A stretch of DNA of 64,000 nucleotides from VRUE01 sp963706605 (GCA_963706605.1 OY970165.1:682001-746000); one strand, 5' to 3'. Counted from the stretch's first letter, positions 9,080 to 17,140 are shown. Notes: generated by a model not told the origin, from the sequence alone. A program made the numbers and translations.

Positions 9080-9217
9080 CTGCTTCTCCTTTCGGTTTTT
9101 CCGAACCCGCCGCGTGGCGGGGGTGCTGCAGACGACGCTAAGACGGGTCACCGGAGCGGCGGTTAACGAAGTGCTGAGGACCCGTGATCATCCGGTGAAC
9201 CATTAGCGTCCACGGCG

Positions 9218-10396
9218 ATGACGGTCGTCAAGGACAGCGGTGCAAGGGCAACTCTCCCCCCCTTCGGCGAGGAGCACGAGGAGCTGCGCGAGACGGTCAG
9301 CCGCTTCGTCAGCAAGGAGATCGCGCCCAACGTCGACGAGTGGGAGGCGGCGCGCGAATTCCCGCGTGAGCTCTACGGGCGCTGCGCCGAGTTGGGGTTC
9401 CTGGGACTGAAGTTCCCTGAGGAGTACGGCGGCCAGGGCGGCACCCACCTGCACGACGCGATCTGGGTCGAGGAGCTGGCTCGCTCCGGCGGCTCGGGCG
9501 GAGTCGCCGCCGGGCTCAACGCCCACGCCTCGATCGCGATGCCGCCGATCTTCAACTTCGGCACCGAGGAGCAGAAGCAGCGCTGGCTGGTCCCCGGAAT
9601 CGCCGGCGAGAAGATCGGCGCGCTGGGGATCACCGAGCCCGGCGCCGGCTCCGACGTCGCCGGCATCTCGACCTTCGCCGAGCGGGTCGACAGCGGCTAC
9701 GTCGTCAACGGCTCCAAGACCTTCATCACCAACGGCGTCCGCGCCGACTTCCTCGTCTGCGCCTGCAAGACGACCAAGGAGGGTGGCCACCATGGCATCT
9801 CCTTTCTGGTGCTGGAGCGCGAGATGCCCGGCTACGAGGTGGCGCAGAAGCTGGAGAAGATGGGCTGGCACTCATCCGACACCGGCGAGCTCGCCTTCAC
9901 CGATGTCGAGGTGCCCGCGGAGAACCTGCTCGGTGAGGAGAACGAGGGCTTCAAACTGATCATGTTCAACTTCGCCTGGGAGCGGTTGCTGATGGCGATC
10001 GGCGCGGTCGGCGCGATGCAGCGCCTGATCGAGGTCAGCGTCGCCTACGCCCTCGACCGCGAAGCCTTCGGCCGCCCGATCGGCAAGTTCCAGGCGATCC
10101 GCCACCACGTCGCCGAGATGGCGACCAAGGCCGAGGCCTCCCGCGCCCTCACCTACAACGCCCTCCGCCTCTTCCACGAGGGCCACGACTGCATCAAAGA
10201 CGTGACGATGGCCAAGCTGGTCACCCAGCGCGCCGTCCTCGAGATTGCCGACCAGTCCCTCCAGATCCACGGCGGCTACGGCTACATGCGCGAGTACGGC
10301 ATAGAGCGAGCCGTCCGCGACGCCCGCCTGGGCCCCATAGGCGGCGGCACCGACGAGGTGATGAAGGAGATCCTCGGCAAATTGATGGGGTTGTAG
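9218..10396 (+). CDS. Acyl-CoA dehydrogenase
   Basis: 392-residue flavoenzyme for acyl-CoA desaturation. LGITEPGAGSDVAGIS and QIHGGYGYMREYGIERAVRD are the two family signatures. The usual EGT catalytic Glu is replaced (GGGTDEVM), so the helix-G Glu in FAWERLLMAIG is the likely base (inference from isovaleryl-CoA-type enzymes). ATG at 9218 is the only good start, 138 bp from the divergent PhoX-like gene. The last 28 bases, including the stop (10369-10396), recur exactly at 13427-13454, and an internal piece matches 13122-13280 imperfectly: a second, decayed copy lies 3 kb downstream. Confidence 0.93.
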   Translation: MTVVKDSGARATLPPFGEEHEELRETVSRFVSKEIAPNVDEWEAAREFPRELYGRCAELGFLGLKFPEEYGGQGGTHLHDAIWVEELARSGGSGGVAAGLNAHASIAMPPIFNFGTEEQKQRWLVPGIAGEKIGALGITEPGAGSDVAGISTFAERVDSGYVVNGSKTFITNGVRADFLVCACKTTKEGGHHGISFLVLEREMPGYEVAQKLEKMGWHSSDTGELAFTDVEVPAENLLGEENEGFKLIMFNFAWERLLMAIGAVGAMQRLIEVSVAYALDREAFGRPIGKFQAIRHHVAEMATKAEASRALTYNALRLFHEGHDCIKDVTMAKLVTQRAVLEIADQSLQIHGGYGYMREYGIERAVRDARLGPIGGGTDEVMKEILGKLMGL

Positions 10397-10413
10397 CCGC
10401 GGTGCGGCGCCTG

Positions 10414-10926
10414 CTAGTCGCGCCGCTCGCCTGCCACCGTCAGCGGTTCGCCGGGATCGCCGGGCTGGGGCTCGGGATGGTCGCGGTCCCCGGTCGGGAT
10501 CTCGACCGGGTAATTGTCCCGCGGCCGGACCAGGACGTGCCGGCCCTGCTCGGGGGCGATGCCATCGATGAAGCACTGGGTGACGTGTTCGACCCGGGCG
10601 AACTCGGCGATGTCGCAGCGCAGCCCGTCCAGCGGCCGGTCGCGGCCCAAGCCGGGGTTCCTCGAGCGCAGGAAGCTGGTGACCGAACGCCGGGAGTGAC
10701 CAGCCTCAATCAGCATCGCGATGATCGCGCGCAGATCCTCGATGGCGCAAGCGGCGGGCGCCAGCACCGCTGCATCCTCGGCATTCCTCCATCGACGCAC
10801 GGTAAAGGCGCTGCGATCAACGATCATCGCCACCTCATCGAGGCTGAGCGCAGTCGCAACGTCGATCGCCCGAAGCAACTCCGAGGGTGTTTTCCCGACT
10901 TCCAAGAGGGTGGCGCGAGCCTCCAT
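10414..10926 (-). CDS. ParS/MbcA-like (Xre-type) antitoxin relative
   Basis: 170-residue protein. An N-terminal helix-turn-helix-like stretch (LSLDEVAMIVDRSAFTVRRW) is followed by a region resembling the toxin-binding domain of Xre/MbcA/ParS antitoxins (TSFLRSRNPGLGRDRPLDGL), with a disordered, Pro/Asp-rich tail. Start ATG 10926 follows a GGGAGAGGGAG site; an ATG at 10956 lacks one. The classical partner, a RES-domain toxin, is not next to it. The divergent genes at 11181 and 11738 are unknown proteins that could be partners (inference only). It begins 17 bp past the dehydrogenase stop and is the first gene of the segment bounded by dehydrogenase fragments. Confidence 0.6.
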   Translation of the reverse strand: MEARATLLEVGKTPSELLRAIDVATALSLDEVAMIVDRSAFTVRRWRNAEDAAVLAPAACAIEDLRAIIAMLIEAGHSRRSVTSFLRSRNPGLGRDRPLDGLRCDIAEFARVEHVTQCFIDGIAPEQGRHVLVRPRDNYPVEIPTGDRDHPEPQPGDPGEPLTVAGERRD

Positions 10927-11117
10927 CTCCCTCTCCCGCCTCTTAGTGCCGGTCATCGAGGTTGTGGATCTGGCGACCCGAGTGGGACGAGACGCAAAAG
11001 AAAGGTTAAAGACATGGTGACCTCCATGATAATCTCTCTGCACGGATGCTGCTACCCGGAGAGACGCCATCTAAGCTATTAGGCAGGCTGCTGTCTGAAT
11101 TAGGCGGTGAGCATAGC

Positions 11118-11127
11118 AAACCGGTTT
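11118..11127. promoter_or_regulatory. AAACCGGTTT palindrome in divergent promoter region
   Basis: The 254 bp between the ParS-like gene (starts 10926, minus) and the unknown gene at 11181 (plus) is visibly richer in A and T than its surroundings. It contains the perfect 10-bp palindrome AAACCGGTTT about 54 bp before the 11181 start. An operator for the adjacent HTH protein is possible but unproven. Confidence 0.3.
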
Positions 11128-11180
11128 TAAGGTCATTTGCTTATGCAGAAGCTTCAGCAGCAACTGGAGGGGGCGATTAA

Positions 11181-11738
11181 ATGCCCGACCGCTCCTCTCG
11201 CCGCTGGCTGCCACTGCCCTCCGGAGCCTTAATCCCGCTTATGCGCTGTGACGATCCCGTTTGGCTGAGTGCAATCCGCGCCGAAGCGAAGACCTGGCTG
11301 GACCGTTTCCCCCAGATCGGCGAATGGCTTTACACCACGATCGCCGAGACCGAGCGCCACGCCTACCTGCACAGAGCCCTCTCGGGCATGTCGACCCCGA
11401 GCACGGGCGGCTTCCTCCGGCACCTCAAGGTGGCCCAACACGCCACCGCTCTCTACCTGATCACCTCATCCTTCGAGGTCGCGCTCTGCCACCGCGATCC
11501 AGCTATGGAAGGTGGCGTGGGAGAGCTGCGCCTCCAGTATGAACTCTTCGAGAAAGGGATGATCTCGATGCCGCCCTGGATCGCCCGGCTTCGCGAGATC
11601 GAGGCCTCCGGCACGCCGATTGACATCATCGTTCTCCCCCCCAGCCCGCAGATGAGCAACCAAATGCGGCTACAGCTTGCCACCCCGGCCCTCGTCCGCA
11701 AACGAACATTGGAAGAGCTCGGCGAGGTGCCGCTCTGA
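11181..11738 (+). CDS. Hypothetical protein, unknown family
   Basis: 185-residue soluble protein with no domain I recognise. It is mixed alpha/beta in character, with no signal peptide or membrane span. Notable stretches are AKTWLDRFPQIGEWLYTTIAETERHAY and a C-terminal PPSPQMSNQMRLQ. ATG 11181 has a GGAGGGGG site 8 nt upstream, so translation is well supported. Its stop shares a base with the start of the next gene (TGATG at 11736-11740), a re-initiation arrangement that implies the two products work together. It is divergent from the ParS-like gene. It might be the effector of a toxin-antitoxin or defence unit, but there is no sequence proof. Confidence 0.6.
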   Translation: MPDRSSRRWLPLPSGALIPLMRCDDPVWLSAIRAEAKTWLDRFPQIGEWLYTTIAETERHAYLHRALSGMSTPSTGGFLRHLKVAQHATALYLITSSFEVALCHRDPAMEGGVGELRLQYELFEKGMISMPPWIARLREIEASGTPIDIIVLPPSPQMSNQMRLQLATPALVRKRTLEELGEVPL

Positions 11739-12136
11739 TGCCCTGGGCAATCCGAGAAGTAGCTGCGGTCGTCTTCCTCCGGGCCGACGACCGCAGCGCC
11801 ACCTCCGCGAGGAAGAAGCGCCAGCGCGAAAGGCGGGTGGGGTATTCGCCCGCGCACGGCTCCAGCAAGCGGGTGCTCGTCGCGCCTCGGCTCGCGTTCC
11901 TTCTGATGCGGAGGCGCATAGCCGCGGTCAAGGACGCCTTGCGGCGGCTGCTGTTCGAAATCCCGTCTAGGAAGTGGTCGCAGTTCCGCCGCTTCCTAGG
12001 CGAGGAAGAAGCCACCTTCTCCGACTTCGTCTTCGCGATCGGCTTCCTATTCAAGGCGACGCTGTACCCGCTCGCCGCCTTCCTTGTCGCGATCGCGACG
12101 CTGTTAGGCGCACTGGCCGGTGCTGGCCTGCTCTGA
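11738..12136 (+). CDS. Hypothetical membrane-anchored protein
   Basis: 132-residue protein of unknown family. A basic N-terminal half rich in Arg/Lys (ARKKRQRERR near residues 24-33) is followed by an amphipathic region. A C-terminal hydrophobic stretch of about 35 residues (FVFAIGFLFKATLYPLAAFL and on) probably makes one or two membrane spans, leaving the basic part in the cytoplasm. The start codon overlaps the preceding stop by one base, so it is translationally coupled to the unknown 185-residue protein. It ends 3 bp before the convergent LysR gene end. The pairing of a soluble protein with a small membrane protein beside an antitoxin-like gene is the main hint to its role. Confidence 0.55.
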   Translation: MPWAIREVAAVVFLRADDRSATSARKKRQRERRVGYSPAHGSSKRVLVAPRLAFLLMRRRIAAVKDALRRLLFEIPSRKWSQFRRFLGEEEATFSDFVFAIGFLFKATLYPLAAFLVAIATLLGALAGAGLL

Positions 12137-12139
12137 TCG

Positions 12140-13066
12140 TCAGCCGATCGACAGGCTGGCCAAGGCCTTCTGCACCGTGACCGCCTCGTTCCGGAGCCGT
12201 GGGGCGTGGACGACCAGGAACTCCCGCGAGAAATCGGCTCCCTGAACCGGACAGCGGCACATGCCCGCCTTGCGCGCCGCCCGTCCCTGCGGGCTTTCGA
12301 AGGCCAGATCAGAGACCAGGGCGGGGATGCCCGAGATACGGGACTCCTCGAAGGCCATCACCGCCATTGCGACCTCCTCGTGGGGATCGGCCAGCCGCAG
12401 GCCCTGCTGCTCCATCGCCCTGTCCACCACCCGGCGCGCGTTGGTGGTCGTATCGAGAGTGATCAGGGGCGTTTCGCTCAGATCCTCGGCGGTGATCTGC
12501 TTCTTCTTCTTCGCCCAAGCGTGGCCTGGCGGCACGGCGAGCACGATTTCGTCGCGACAGAAGCGCTCGTGGACGAGTTTGCGGTCGATCTCCCGGGTCG
12601 GATGGCGCGCCGTCACCCCGAGCTCGAACCAACCGTCCGCGACCGCCCTTTCGACCCGTTCGGAGTTAGCCACCAAGAACTCGACCGCAGTGCGGGTCGA
12701 AAGAGAGTGAGTTAGCGGCAGCAGCTCCCCCTCCGCCCCCCACATCCAGACCGTCGAGGACATCGCGACCTGAACCGGGAACTTGGCGTTGGCGAGTCGC
12801 TTGAGACGAATCCGGGCCGCGTCAAGGCTCGCCTCCAGCTCGTCGAGCAACCGGCGCGCCTCGGCGTCGATCCTCTCCCCGGGTTGCGTCTTGGTGACGC
12901 CGGTTTCGATGACATCGCATTCGAGCAGGCCATTCAGCCGCTGCAGGTGCGATCGGATGGTGTTCCGGTTCAAGCCAAGCGCAGCGTCAGCCTCACCCAG
13001 GCTCGACATTCCACTGGTCTGCACGAAAGTCCGAAGGCTCTCGAGGAACCGCAGCTTCTCCTCCAT
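12140..13066 (-). CDS. LysR family transcriptional regulator
   Basis: 308-residue LysR-type regulator. The N-terminal winged helix-turn-helix (SSLGEADAALGLNRNTIRSHL near residues 20-40) is followed by a substrate-binding domain of two lobes (VQVAMSSTVW, ELGVTARHPT, DEIVLAVPPGHAW). The N-terminal domain is divergent from the most typical LysR helix but the size and effector domain fit. ATG at 13066. A perfect 13-bp T-N11-A inverted repeat lies 25 bp upstream (13091-13103), and beyond it on the opposite strand is the acyl-CoA dehydrogenase fragment. It may once have controlled that divergent gene. Confidence 0.82.
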   Translation of the reverse strand: MEEKLRFLESLRTFVQTSGMSSLGEADAALGLNRNTIRSHLQRLNGLLECDVIETGVTKTQPGERIDAEARRLLDELEASLDAARIRLKRLANAKFPVQVAMSSTVWMWGAEGELLPLTHSLSTRTAVEFLVANSERVERAVADGWFELGVTARHPTREIDRKLVHERFCRDEIVLAVPPGHAWAKKKKQITAEDLSETPLITLDTTTNARRVVDRAMEQQGLRLADPHEEVAMAVMAFEESRISGIPALVSDLAFESPQGRAARKAGMCRCPVQGADFSREFLVVHAPRLRNEAVTVQKALASLSIG

Positions 13067-13090
13067 AGCGCGGACATCGTATTGATCGAA

Positions 13091-13103
13091 TACTCGTCGA
13101 GTA
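13091..13103. promoter_or_regulatory. LysR-type T-N11-A operator candidate
   Basis: TACTCG-T-CGAGTA, a perfect inverted repeat with T and A at its ends spaced by 11, lies 25 bp upstream of the LysR gene start and just before the dehydrogenase remnant. It matches the classical LysR box architecture and its expected position for autoregulation and divergent control. Confidence 0.55.
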
Positions 13104-13121
13104 CCGAAGAGACCTCAGCGG

Positions 13122-13454
13122 CGACGTCGAGGGGGGTCCCCGCCGAGAATTTGCTCGGCGGGGAATACGGCGGCTTCAAGCTGATCATGGCCAACTTCGC
13201 GTGGGAGCAATTGTTGATGGTGATCGGCGCGATGCGGCGCACCGATCGACAGGTACTCCTACGCCCTCGACCGCGGGCAAGAAGACACTTCCCATGGACA
13301 CAATCCGGACACATCGCCCGCGGCCGCCGCGATCACGCCCGGTCGTCGTCCTCTCCCTCAAACAGGCTCATTTGCAACGAGTCGTTGGCCTCGTATGACC
13401 TCGCTTGTCCTCCGCTCCCCTCCTCGGATCCTCGGCAAATTGATGGGGTTGTAG
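13122..13454 (+). pseudogene. Acyl-CoA dehydrogenase remnant
   Basis: Fragment of a gene related to the dehydrogenase at 9218. Bases 13122-13280 translate for about 35 residues as VPAENLLGGEYGGFKLIMAN and following FAWEQLLMVIGA, matching residues around 232-270 of the intact protein; then the frame breaks. After about 145 bp with no clear match, bases 13427-13454 repeat the last 28 bases of the intact gene exactly, including its stop. The N-terminal half is absent. It occupies the 429-bp gap between the LysR gene and the GH114 gene. The sharp contrast between a diverged middle and an identical tail suggests either decay after duplication or a recombination scar. Confidence 0.8.
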
Positions 13455-13495
13455 GACAAACCACTACCGGCGGGCCTTGAGGGCAACCTGAATCG

Positions 13496-14326
13496 CTACT
13501 GCGGGCAGGGGCGCCAGGGCTGGGCGAAGAGGTCGTAGGACTTGCCTATGGCGCTGAAGTCGATCTGGCTTGCCGTGGAGCAGAATCGCGCCGGGTCGAT
13601 TTCGTACTCGGCCTCGAACACGGCTTTGTCGTGGCGCACGAAGGTCCGGTAGGGATCACACTCGTCGTACTGGAAGCACTGCTCGACGATCGCGAAGTCG
13701 AAGTCGCCGACGAGCTCCCCCGCTTGCCCACCGTCGTTCTTCAGCGCCACCGCCATCCCGCGGGCGTGGACCTGACGGGCCACCCAGCGGTTGAAGCGGA
13801 GCTGATCCTGACGGGTGATCGGGAATCCGGTGCGGTTTTCCCAGCCGGCCAGGTTGTCCGGCTCGACCGCGTCGAACCCCTTGCGCGCGCAGAGGTCGAA
13901 GCGGCGCTCCAGCGGCTTCGCGAAGAGGCGAAAGTGACGGATATCGAGCCATTGCTCGTCCGGAAAGCCTTCATAGCGACGCCCGATGACCGACCGCGGG
14001 AATTGCTGCGCGTCGGGCCTGTAGGTCTCCCAACTGCCGACATCGAGGTAACAGACAACCTTGCGACCCTGCCGATGCAGTCCCTGCACCGTCTGCTTCG
14101 AGACTTCGAACCCGTCGACGTCATAGACCGCCGCCGGGATGCTGGTGTCGATCCTCCCCTGCAGCTGCCACTGCCAGGCGGCAGTGGTCGGCTGCGGTTC
14201 CCAGTGCCCTGGAACCAAAGCAGGCTTTGCGCTCGCTCGATCCACAGCGCCCTCCCCAGCGAAGGCAAGGACCATGGTGGCCATCGCGATCGTGAGTGCC
14301 GTCATGAGGAACCGTGATCGCAGCAC
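13496..14326 (-). CDS. Secreted GH114-family endo-alpha-1,4-polygalactosaminidase-like protein
   Basis: 276-residue exported protein of the glycoside hydrolase 114 (TM1410-like) TIM-barrel family, whose characterised members cut alpha-1,4-linked galactosamine polymers of biofilms. It opens with Arg residues and a hydrophobic stretch (TALTIAMATMVLAFAG), a signal peptide with a probable cut after ASA near residue 33. Family motifs follow: WQWQLQG 51-57, YDVDGFE 68-74, KVVCYLDVGSWETYRPD 89-105 and GFDAVEPDNLAGWEN 150-164, which carries acidic catalytic candidates. Start is GTG 14326; ATG 14305 would shorten the signal peptide. No operon partner. Confidence 0.8.
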   Translation of the reverse strand: MLRSRFLMTALTIAMATMVLAFAGEGAVDRASAKPALVPGHWEPQPTTAAWQWQLQGRIDTSIPAAVYDVDGFEVSKQTVQGLHRQGRKVVCYLDVGSWETYRPDAQQFPRSVIGRRYEGFPDEQWLDIRHFRLFAKPLERRFDLCARKGFDAVEPDNLAGWENRTGFPITRQDQLRFNRWVARQVHARGMAVALKNDGGQAGELVGDFDFAIVEQCFQYDECDPYRTFVRHDKAVFEAEYEIDPARFCSTASQIDFSAIGKSYDLFAQPWRPCPQ

Positions 14327-14354
14327 CAGACAAAGATAGGCGCGGCGGCCAGGC

Positions 14355-14723
14355 TCAGGCGGCGGGGTCCAGCACGTCCATGCGAATGATCAGGCCATCC
14401 TCGAGCAGGTAGCGATGGATGACGTGCGTGTCGGATACGGGCTCATTCGTCGATGCGTCGAGAACCACCTGGTGCACGGTCACCGTGACGCTGCCATCCG
14501 CGACCCGCTCGAAGCTCTCCGGCTCCACCGTGCTCGAGATCGACTCGAACTGGCGGGTCCAGTAGTCGGCGACCGCCTCTCGCCCGACCACGCGGCCACC
14601 CACCCACGCGTTCGGCCAATCGACCTCCGGGTGCATGAGGGCGACGGCGGCATCGATGTCACGCGCGTTGAAGGCCCGGTAGGCGGAGCGCAGGATCTCC
14701 TCGGTCGCGGCTCGATCTGGCAC
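14355..14723 (-). CDS. NTF2-like (SnoaL) fold protein
   Basis: 122-residue protein of the SnoaL/NTF2-like superfamily, small cone-shaped proteins that act as isomerases, hydrolases or ligand binders. Typical N-terminus RSAYRAFNARDIDAAVALMHPEVDWPN, then the GREAVADYW region and beta strands to a C-terminal VIHRYLLEDGLIIRMDVLD. GTG start at 14723. It ends 28 bp before the upstream neighbour gene on the same strand and lies divergent to the GNAT gene with only 26 bp between starts. The specific function cannot be read from sequence. Confidence 0.78.
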   Translation of the reverse strand: MPDRAATEEILRSAYRAFNARDIDAAVALMHPEVDWPNAWVGGRVVGREAVADYWTRQFESISSTVEPESFERVADGSVTVTVHQVVLDASTNEPVSDTHVIHRYLLEDGLIIRMDVLDPAA

Positions 14724-14749
14724 GCGGTCGATTATGGCGGCGTACGATC

Positions 14750-15550
14750 GTGGCGCCCGTGTCTCACCGAAACGCCCACCTCAACCTGATCGACAGCTCG
14801 CGGCAGCTGTTCGAGCTCGACCCCGGGGCGGAGATCGAGACAGGCGCAGGGTGGGTCTTCGGGGCCGGCCGTTCCTCGCACCCGGTGATCTCAAACACCG
14901 CGTTCCGCGTTGACGATGGACTCGGCCCGGATGAGTTCCTCGAGCCGGCACGAGCCTTCTTCGCCGCTCGCGACCGCGGCTTCGCCGTCTGGGCGCGCGG
15001 CGGAGCGCCCGAGGACCAAGACCTGATCGGCGCCGCCGATGAGGCCGGCTTCCAGCAGGTCTACGAGATGCCGGAGATGGTGCTCGACCGCCGTGCGGAG
15101 GAGCGCCCGCTTCCCGACGGAGTCGAGCTGCGCCGGGTGGCGTCCCCAGCCGATGCGGAGGACTACTGGCGGGTCGCTGCAAGCGCCTACGCCAGCCTCG
15201 GCTTCCCACCTGAAATCTTCGCCTTCTACGAGAACCACGACGGCCTCACCGCCGACAACGTCGCCGCCCTCCTCGCCCACCTCGACGGCCGGCCCGCTGG
15301 GATCGCGATGACGATCGTCAGCCACGGTGTCGCCGGCATCTACTGGGTCGGCAGCACGGAGGAGGCGCGCGGTCGCGGCCTCGGATGGGCGGTGACCGCG
15401 GCCGCAGTCAACGCGGGCTTCGACCTGGGTACCGAGATCGCCTCGCTCCAGGCCTCGCCGATGGGCGAGGGTCTCTACCGGCAGATGGGCTTCGAGACGA
15501 TCTTCAACTACCGGCTCCTGGCGTGCCCCCGCCCGGAGGAGAACCGATGA
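14750..15550 (+). CDS. GNAT family N-acetyltransferase
   Basis: 266-residue protein whose C-terminal half is a GNAT acetyltransferase fold: IAMTIVSHGVAGIYWVGSTE then the acetyl-CoA loop EEARGRGLGWAVTAAAV, ending with GLYRQMGFETIFNYRLL. The N-terminal 100 residues look like a degenerate second GNAT half (FFAARDRGFAVWARGG, AADEAGFQQVYEMPEMVL). The substrate is unknown. GTG 14750 is used; GTG 14759 is an alternative three codons in. The stop overlaps the next gene's ATG (ATGA at 15547-15550), so the GNAT and VOC proteins are co-translated. Confidence 0.85.
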   Translation: MAPVSHRNAHLNLIDSSRQLFELDPGAEIETGAGWVFGAGRSSHPVISNTAFRVDDGLGPDEFLEPARAFFAARDRGFAVWARGGAPEDQDLIGAADEAGFQQVYEMPEMVLDRRAEERPLPDGVELRRVASPADAEDYWRVAASAYASLGFPPEIFAFYENHDGLTADNVAALLAHLDGRPAGIAMTIVSHGVAGIYWVGSTEEARGRGLGWAVTAAAVNAGFDLGTEIASLQASPMGEGLYRQMGFETIFNYRLLACPRPEENR

Positions 15551-15975
15551 AGCAGCGCGTCAACGTGATCACCCTCGGTGTCGGCGACCTCGGCCGGGCG
15601 CGGCGGTTCTATGAGGCACTCGGCTGGGAGACCAGGGCCGACCCCGACGATGACGTCGTCTTCTTCCAGGCCGGAGGGATGGTGGTGTCACTCTGGGACA
15701 GGACGCGGCTGGCGGAGGACAGCTGCGTCGAGGACTCTCCCGGCTGGGGCGGCGTGACGCTCGCCGTCAACTTCGGCTCACGCGAGGAGGTCGACGCGGT
15801 CACCGAGGAAGCGAGAGCGGCGGGGGCCGAAATCGGCCGGGAGCCGGCCGAGACCTTCTGGGGCGGCTACAGCGCCGTCTTCGTCGATCCCGACGGCCAC
15901 CCTTGGGAGGTGGCCCACAACCCCCACTGGACGATCACCGAAGACGGCGGCGTCAAGCTCGCCTCGTCGGGCTGA
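15547..15975 (+). CDS. VOC family (glyoxalase-like) protein
   Basis: 142-residue vicinal-oxygen-chelate fold protein. The paired beta-alpha-beta-beta-beta modules are seen in VNVITLGVGDLGRARRFYEALGW and in GGYSAVFVDPDGHPWEVAHNP. It may be a dioxygenase, isomerase or antibiotic-binding protein; metal ligands cannot be assigned with certainty, although the final E in HPWEVAHNP is the usual ligand position. ATG 15547 overlaps the GNAT stop by 4 bp. Length is typical for single-chain VOC proteins. Confidence 0.88.
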   Translation: MKQRVNVITLGVGDLGRARRFYEALGWETRADPDDDVVFFQAGGMVVSLWDRTRLAEDSCVEDSPGWGGVTLAVNFGSREEVDAVTEEARAAGAEIGREPAETFWGGYSAVFVDPDGHPWEVAHNPHWTITEDGGVKLASSG

Positions 15976-15979
15976 CTAC

Positions 15980-16663
15980 GTGGGACGGCGGCTTGCAGTC
16001 GCGTTCGCCCTCGGCGCCCTCGTGCTTTGCCTGAGCGCGGTGGGCCAGTCACCGGCGAATTCCCTCGAGGTATCGTCACGGCAGCTGCTCCGACCCCAGA
16101 TAACGCGGTGGCTGATTCCGTTCTCGCCGAAGCGCAAGCGTCAGATGGCTGCCTATTCCATGCGCCACTACGGCCAGCGGACGTGGCGGCTGCGACATCC
16201 TCACGTGATCGTCGAGCACATCGCCGTGGCAGGCAGCGCCGCCGCCGTCTACAACACGTTTGCCCCCGATGTCGCCGACCCAGAGCTGCACGAACTGCCA
16301 AACGTCTGCGCCCATTTCGTCGTCTCCTCTTCCGGGCGGATCTTCCAGCTCGTCAACCTGAGAACCCGCTGCCGTCACACCGTCGGACTCAACTGGACCG
16401 CGATAGGGATCGAGCACACCGGCTATCACGACGCCGACGTCCTCGGCGACAGCCGTCAGCTGCGCGCCTCGCTGCGGCTGACGCAGTACCTGCGCTGCCG
16501 CTTCCAGATCAAGCTGCGCGACGTGATCGGCCACAACGAGAGCCTTCGCTCGCCTTATCACCACGAGCGCGTCGCCAGCCTGCGCCACCAGACCCACGGC
16601 GACTGGAAGCACCGATCGATGCAGGTCTACCGGCGCAAGCTGGGGCGGCTGGGCTCCTGCTGA
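15980..16663 (+). CDS. Secreted N-acetylmuramoyl-L-alanine amidase (Amidase_2 type)
   Basis: 227-residue exported zinc amidase of the AmpD/PGRP fold that cuts the MurNAc to L-Ala bond in peptidoglycan. The N-terminal signal peptide (GRRLAVAFALGALVLCLSAVG) is followed by the domain: VIVEHIAVAG with the first His ligand, CAHFVVSSSGRIFQLV, AIGIEHTGY and VIGHNES with the second His, plus the SPYHHER loop. GTG 15980 lies 4 bases past the VOC stop, so it may be read from the same message. Probably a cell-wall remodelling enzyme. The catalytic Glu/Lys of the family was not placed with confidence. Confidence 0.82.
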   Translation: MGRRLAVAFALGALVLCLSAVGQSPANSLEVSSRQLLRPQITRWLIPFSPKRKRQMAAYSMRHYGQRTWRLRHPHVIVEHIAVAGSAAAVYNTFAPDVADPELHELPNVCAHFVVSSSGRIFQLVNLRTRCRHTVGLNWTAIGIEHTGYHDADVLGDSRQLRASLRLTQYLRCRFQIKLRDVIGHNESLRSPYHHERVASLRHQTHGDWKHRSMQVYRRKLGRLGSC

Positions 16664-16699
16664 GTGTCACCGCCCGTTCGCGCCCCGTACGATCCGGGC

Positions 16700-17140
16700 G
16701 TGATCTACCTGCTGCGACACGGCGACGCCGAACGGGGCGACGGAGATGATGCGGCGCGACGGCTGACCTCGAAGGGCCAGACGCAGTCAGAGATGGCCGG
16801 CCAGGCCCTGGCCGCGCTCGGAGCGGCGATCGACGTCTGCCTGACAAGCCCGAAGGTGCGGGCGGCCGATACGGCGCGGCTGGCCTGCGGAGCGCTGGGG
16901 ATCGAGCCCGAGATCGCGGCCGAGCTGAGCGGCGGCGGTTTCGACTCGCACGGGCTCGCCGCGGGCCGCGGCGAGGCGATGCTGGTCGGCCACGAGCCGG
17001 ACTTCTCGAATGAGATCGCACGCCTGACCGGGGCCAGGGCAAAGCTGCGCAAGGGCGGCCTGGCGATCGTCGACGGAGGCACCCTGCTCGCACTGCTGCG
17101 GCCGGAGGAGCTGGCCGCGATCGCCGCTTCACGAGACTGA
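16700..17140 (+). CDS. sixA: SixA-type phosphohistidine phosphatase
   Basis: 146-residue histidine phosphatase. The RHG catalytic motif is at residues 6-8 (VIYLLRHGDAE), and the second conserved His is in MLVGHEPDFSNEI. LTSKGQTQSEMAG and TSPKVRAADTA are further SixA hallmarks. SixA removes phosphate from phosphohistidine of phosphotransfer proteins. GTG 16700 places RHG at the expected distance from the N-terminus; an upstream GTG at 16664, directly after the amidase stop, would add 12 residues. The target phosphoprotein is not in this window. Confidence 0.85.
   Translation: MIYLLRHGDAERGDGDDAARRLTSKGQTQSEMAGQALAALGAAIDVCLTSPKVRAADTARLACGALGIEPEIAAELSGGGFDSHGLAAGRGEAMLVGHEPDFSNEIARLTGARAKLRKGGLAIVDGGTLLALLRPEELAAIAASRD

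Noticed and set aside
10402..11082. 226-codon plus-strand frame after the dehydrogenase
   Set aside because: Antisense to the ParS-like gene, no ribosome site and no recognisable fold.
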